Of a stretch of DNA of 15,353 bases, positions 14,329 to 15,353 are shown in pieces. A model generated the notes under the pieces. It did no database searches. It saw only the letters and a list, made by a program, of their open reading frames with translations, and had not been told where the DNA came from. The position numbers and the translations under genes are program-made. The number at the start of each line of letters is the position of its first letter. The stretch's first letter is position 1. Source of the stretch: Thermodesulfovibrio sp. (lineage in GTDB: Bacteria; Nitrospirota; Thermodesulfovibrionia; Thermodesulfovibrionales; JdFR-85); the NCBI GenBank assembly GCA_027016675.1, contig JALUSH010000010.1, forward strand, positions 2,510 through 17,862. The letters run 5' to 3'.

Positions 14329-15353
14329 TCAGAAACCAAACTCGTTGAGAAGCTGATCAACATCATTCTGGGATGAAAGGGTATCAATAGGTTCCCCCTC
14401 TTCAGAGCCTGTTTCTGCAGGGGATGATTTTTCGGGAGACTCAATCTTTACGCCGAAGACCTTTACCAGCCTTATCAACTGGGCTTCAAGTTCTGTAACA
14501 AGGGATATAACCTTTTTTATAATCTGACCTGTCAGATCCTGGTATTCCTGTGCAAGAAGTACCTCCATGAAATCAGTATTCATCTCTTCAATGGATTGTC
14601 TTAAGAAGCTCATTGCCTCTCTGTGCTGGTCTGTAGTTTCAGAAGATGTTTTCAAAAGGTCATCAAGGACATCAAGACGTTTGATTATATCACTTTGAAG
14701 TGAAAGGTTTTTTTCCATAATACCAATGGTCTTGTCTGCAGCATCCTCTGTCTTGGTAATTACCCACTTGAGTTTATCTGCTGCCTCTGGCATATCTTCA
14801 AGGGTCATGTTCTTTAATCGTGGGTCTATCAGATGCTTGAACTCTGTTAATGAATTATGGAGATTTCTTGTTATTCTCCCGACCTCAAAGAATAATTCCT
14901 TGTCTCCAATCTTTGATATTTCAAGGAGTGATGCCTCTGCAGCATCGAGGTCACCCTCGGTAAGGGCATTAAGAAACTTCTGTATATCCTTCATTATTTC
15001 CTCTAATCCTTCAACCTTATGTCCCCTTGATTGAGCCTGTTCAAGGAGTTTATCTTTCACTTCTTTCACCAGATATTCCCCTCCAATTCCTGATACCTTT
15101 TTTGTAACAACCACCTTGCCGTCTTCTGTTTCTTTTTCTTCAATAACATTGTCCTCAAGAAGTGCTATGTCAGTAAAGGATAGTATCTTATTAAAATTTA
15201 ATATCTGGACAAGTCGATTATCTCCAAGCATTGCAATACCATCTATATAATCAATCATGGATGATGAGATTGACTTGAGATCCCTTTTGATATTCTCTTC
15301 ATTGAACTCTATAACCCCTGTGATGGCATCCACTATTCCTCCTACAGTTAAGG
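14329..15353 (-). CDS. CheW-CheZ fusion protein, 5' end outside window
   Basis: The frame is open to the window edge, so the N-terminus is missing. The first visible part (VGGIVDAITGVIEF, then YIDGIAMLGDNRLVQILNF) matches the C-terminal half of a CheW domain, ending about 60 residues after the GTG at 15333. A linker of about 50 residues follows, then a CheZ phosphatase with a long helical-hairpin region (about 115-290). Its active-site motif is AQEYQDLTGQ, with catalytic Asp266 and Gln270 counted from that GTG. A disordered tail ends in the CheY-binding peptide SQNDVDQLLNEFGF, very like the E. coli CheZ C-terminus. The protein should dephosphorylate CheY-P while docked on receptor-CheA arrays; the docking is inference. 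A cheZ gene with no fusion is unlikely because the CheW-like frame is uninterrupted. Confidence 0.88.
   Translation of the reverse strand, partial: LTVGGIVDAITGVIEFNEENIKRDLKSISSSMIDYIDGIAMLGDNRLVQILNFNKILSFTDIALLEDNVIEEKETEDGKVVVTKKVSGIGGEYLVKEVKDKLLEQAQSRGHKVEGLEEIMKDIQKFLNALTEGDLDAAEASLLEISKIGDKELFFEVGRITRNLHNSLTEFKHLIDPRLKNMTLEDMPEAADKLKWVITKTEDAADKTIGIMEKNLSLQSDIIKRLDVLDDLLKTSSETTDQHREAMSFLRQSIEEMNTDFMEVLLAQEYQDLTGQIIKKVISLVTELEAQLIRLVKVFGVKIESPEKSSPAETGSEEGEPIDTLSSQNDVDQLLNEFGF

Noticed and set aside
15328..15348. AGGAGG four bases before a GTG at 15333 on the minus strand, resembling a start for a stand-alone cheZ-like gene.
   Set aside because: The AGGAGG encodes Gly-Gly of the CheW strand (VGGIVDAI), the frame is open upstream, and a start here would cut a CheW domain in half.

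Overview
The window is a compact motility and chemotaxis locus with almost no non-coding DNA. It is fairly AT-rich (by eye, not computed) and reads as a Gram-negative-type, CheZ-using bacterium. Gene order, the E. coli-like CheY with a CheZ partner, and a HEAT-repeat gene next to cheR fit a Nitrospirota (Thermodesulfovibrio-like) or deltaproteobacterial-type lineage. This taxonomic reading is an inference and was not checked by any search.

Region 1 (1-6783, + strand) is the distal part of a flagellar operon: the 3' end of fliP, then fliQ, fliR, flhB and flhA (the membrane gate of the flagellar type III export apparatus), flhF and flhG (GTPase and MinD-type ATPase controlling flagellar placement and number), and fliA (sigma-28). 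Genes abut or overlap by 4-14 nt throughout, suggesting one translationally coupled transcript.

Region 2 (6781-13212, + strand) is a chemotaxis operon. It begins with a very good sigma-28 promoter that overlaps the fliA stop codon, so the sigma factor gene sits directly upstream of a probable target. It encodes a 617-residue HEAT-repeat protein of unknown function, cheR, a stand-alone CheY-like receiver, a classical CheY, cheA without a recognisable P2 domain, and cheB. It ends in a strong intrinsic terminator at 13176-13212.

Region 3 (13173-15353, - strand) converges on it. It holds hemW (radical SAM heme chaperone), whose last codons lie in the cheB terminator stem, and upstream of that a gene cut by the window edge. 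That gene encodes the C-terminal half of a CheW-like coupling domain fused in frame to a full CheZ phosphatase. The fusion is the most unusual item here: it would tie the CheY-P phosphatase directly to the receptor-kinase array.

Together the genes give export-gate assembly, flagellar positioning, late-gene sigma factor, and the chemosensory excitation (CheA, CheY), adaptation (CheR, CheB) and termination (CheZ) steps. No RNA genes, insertion sequences, CRISPR arrays or gene-free stretch over 300 bases were seen.
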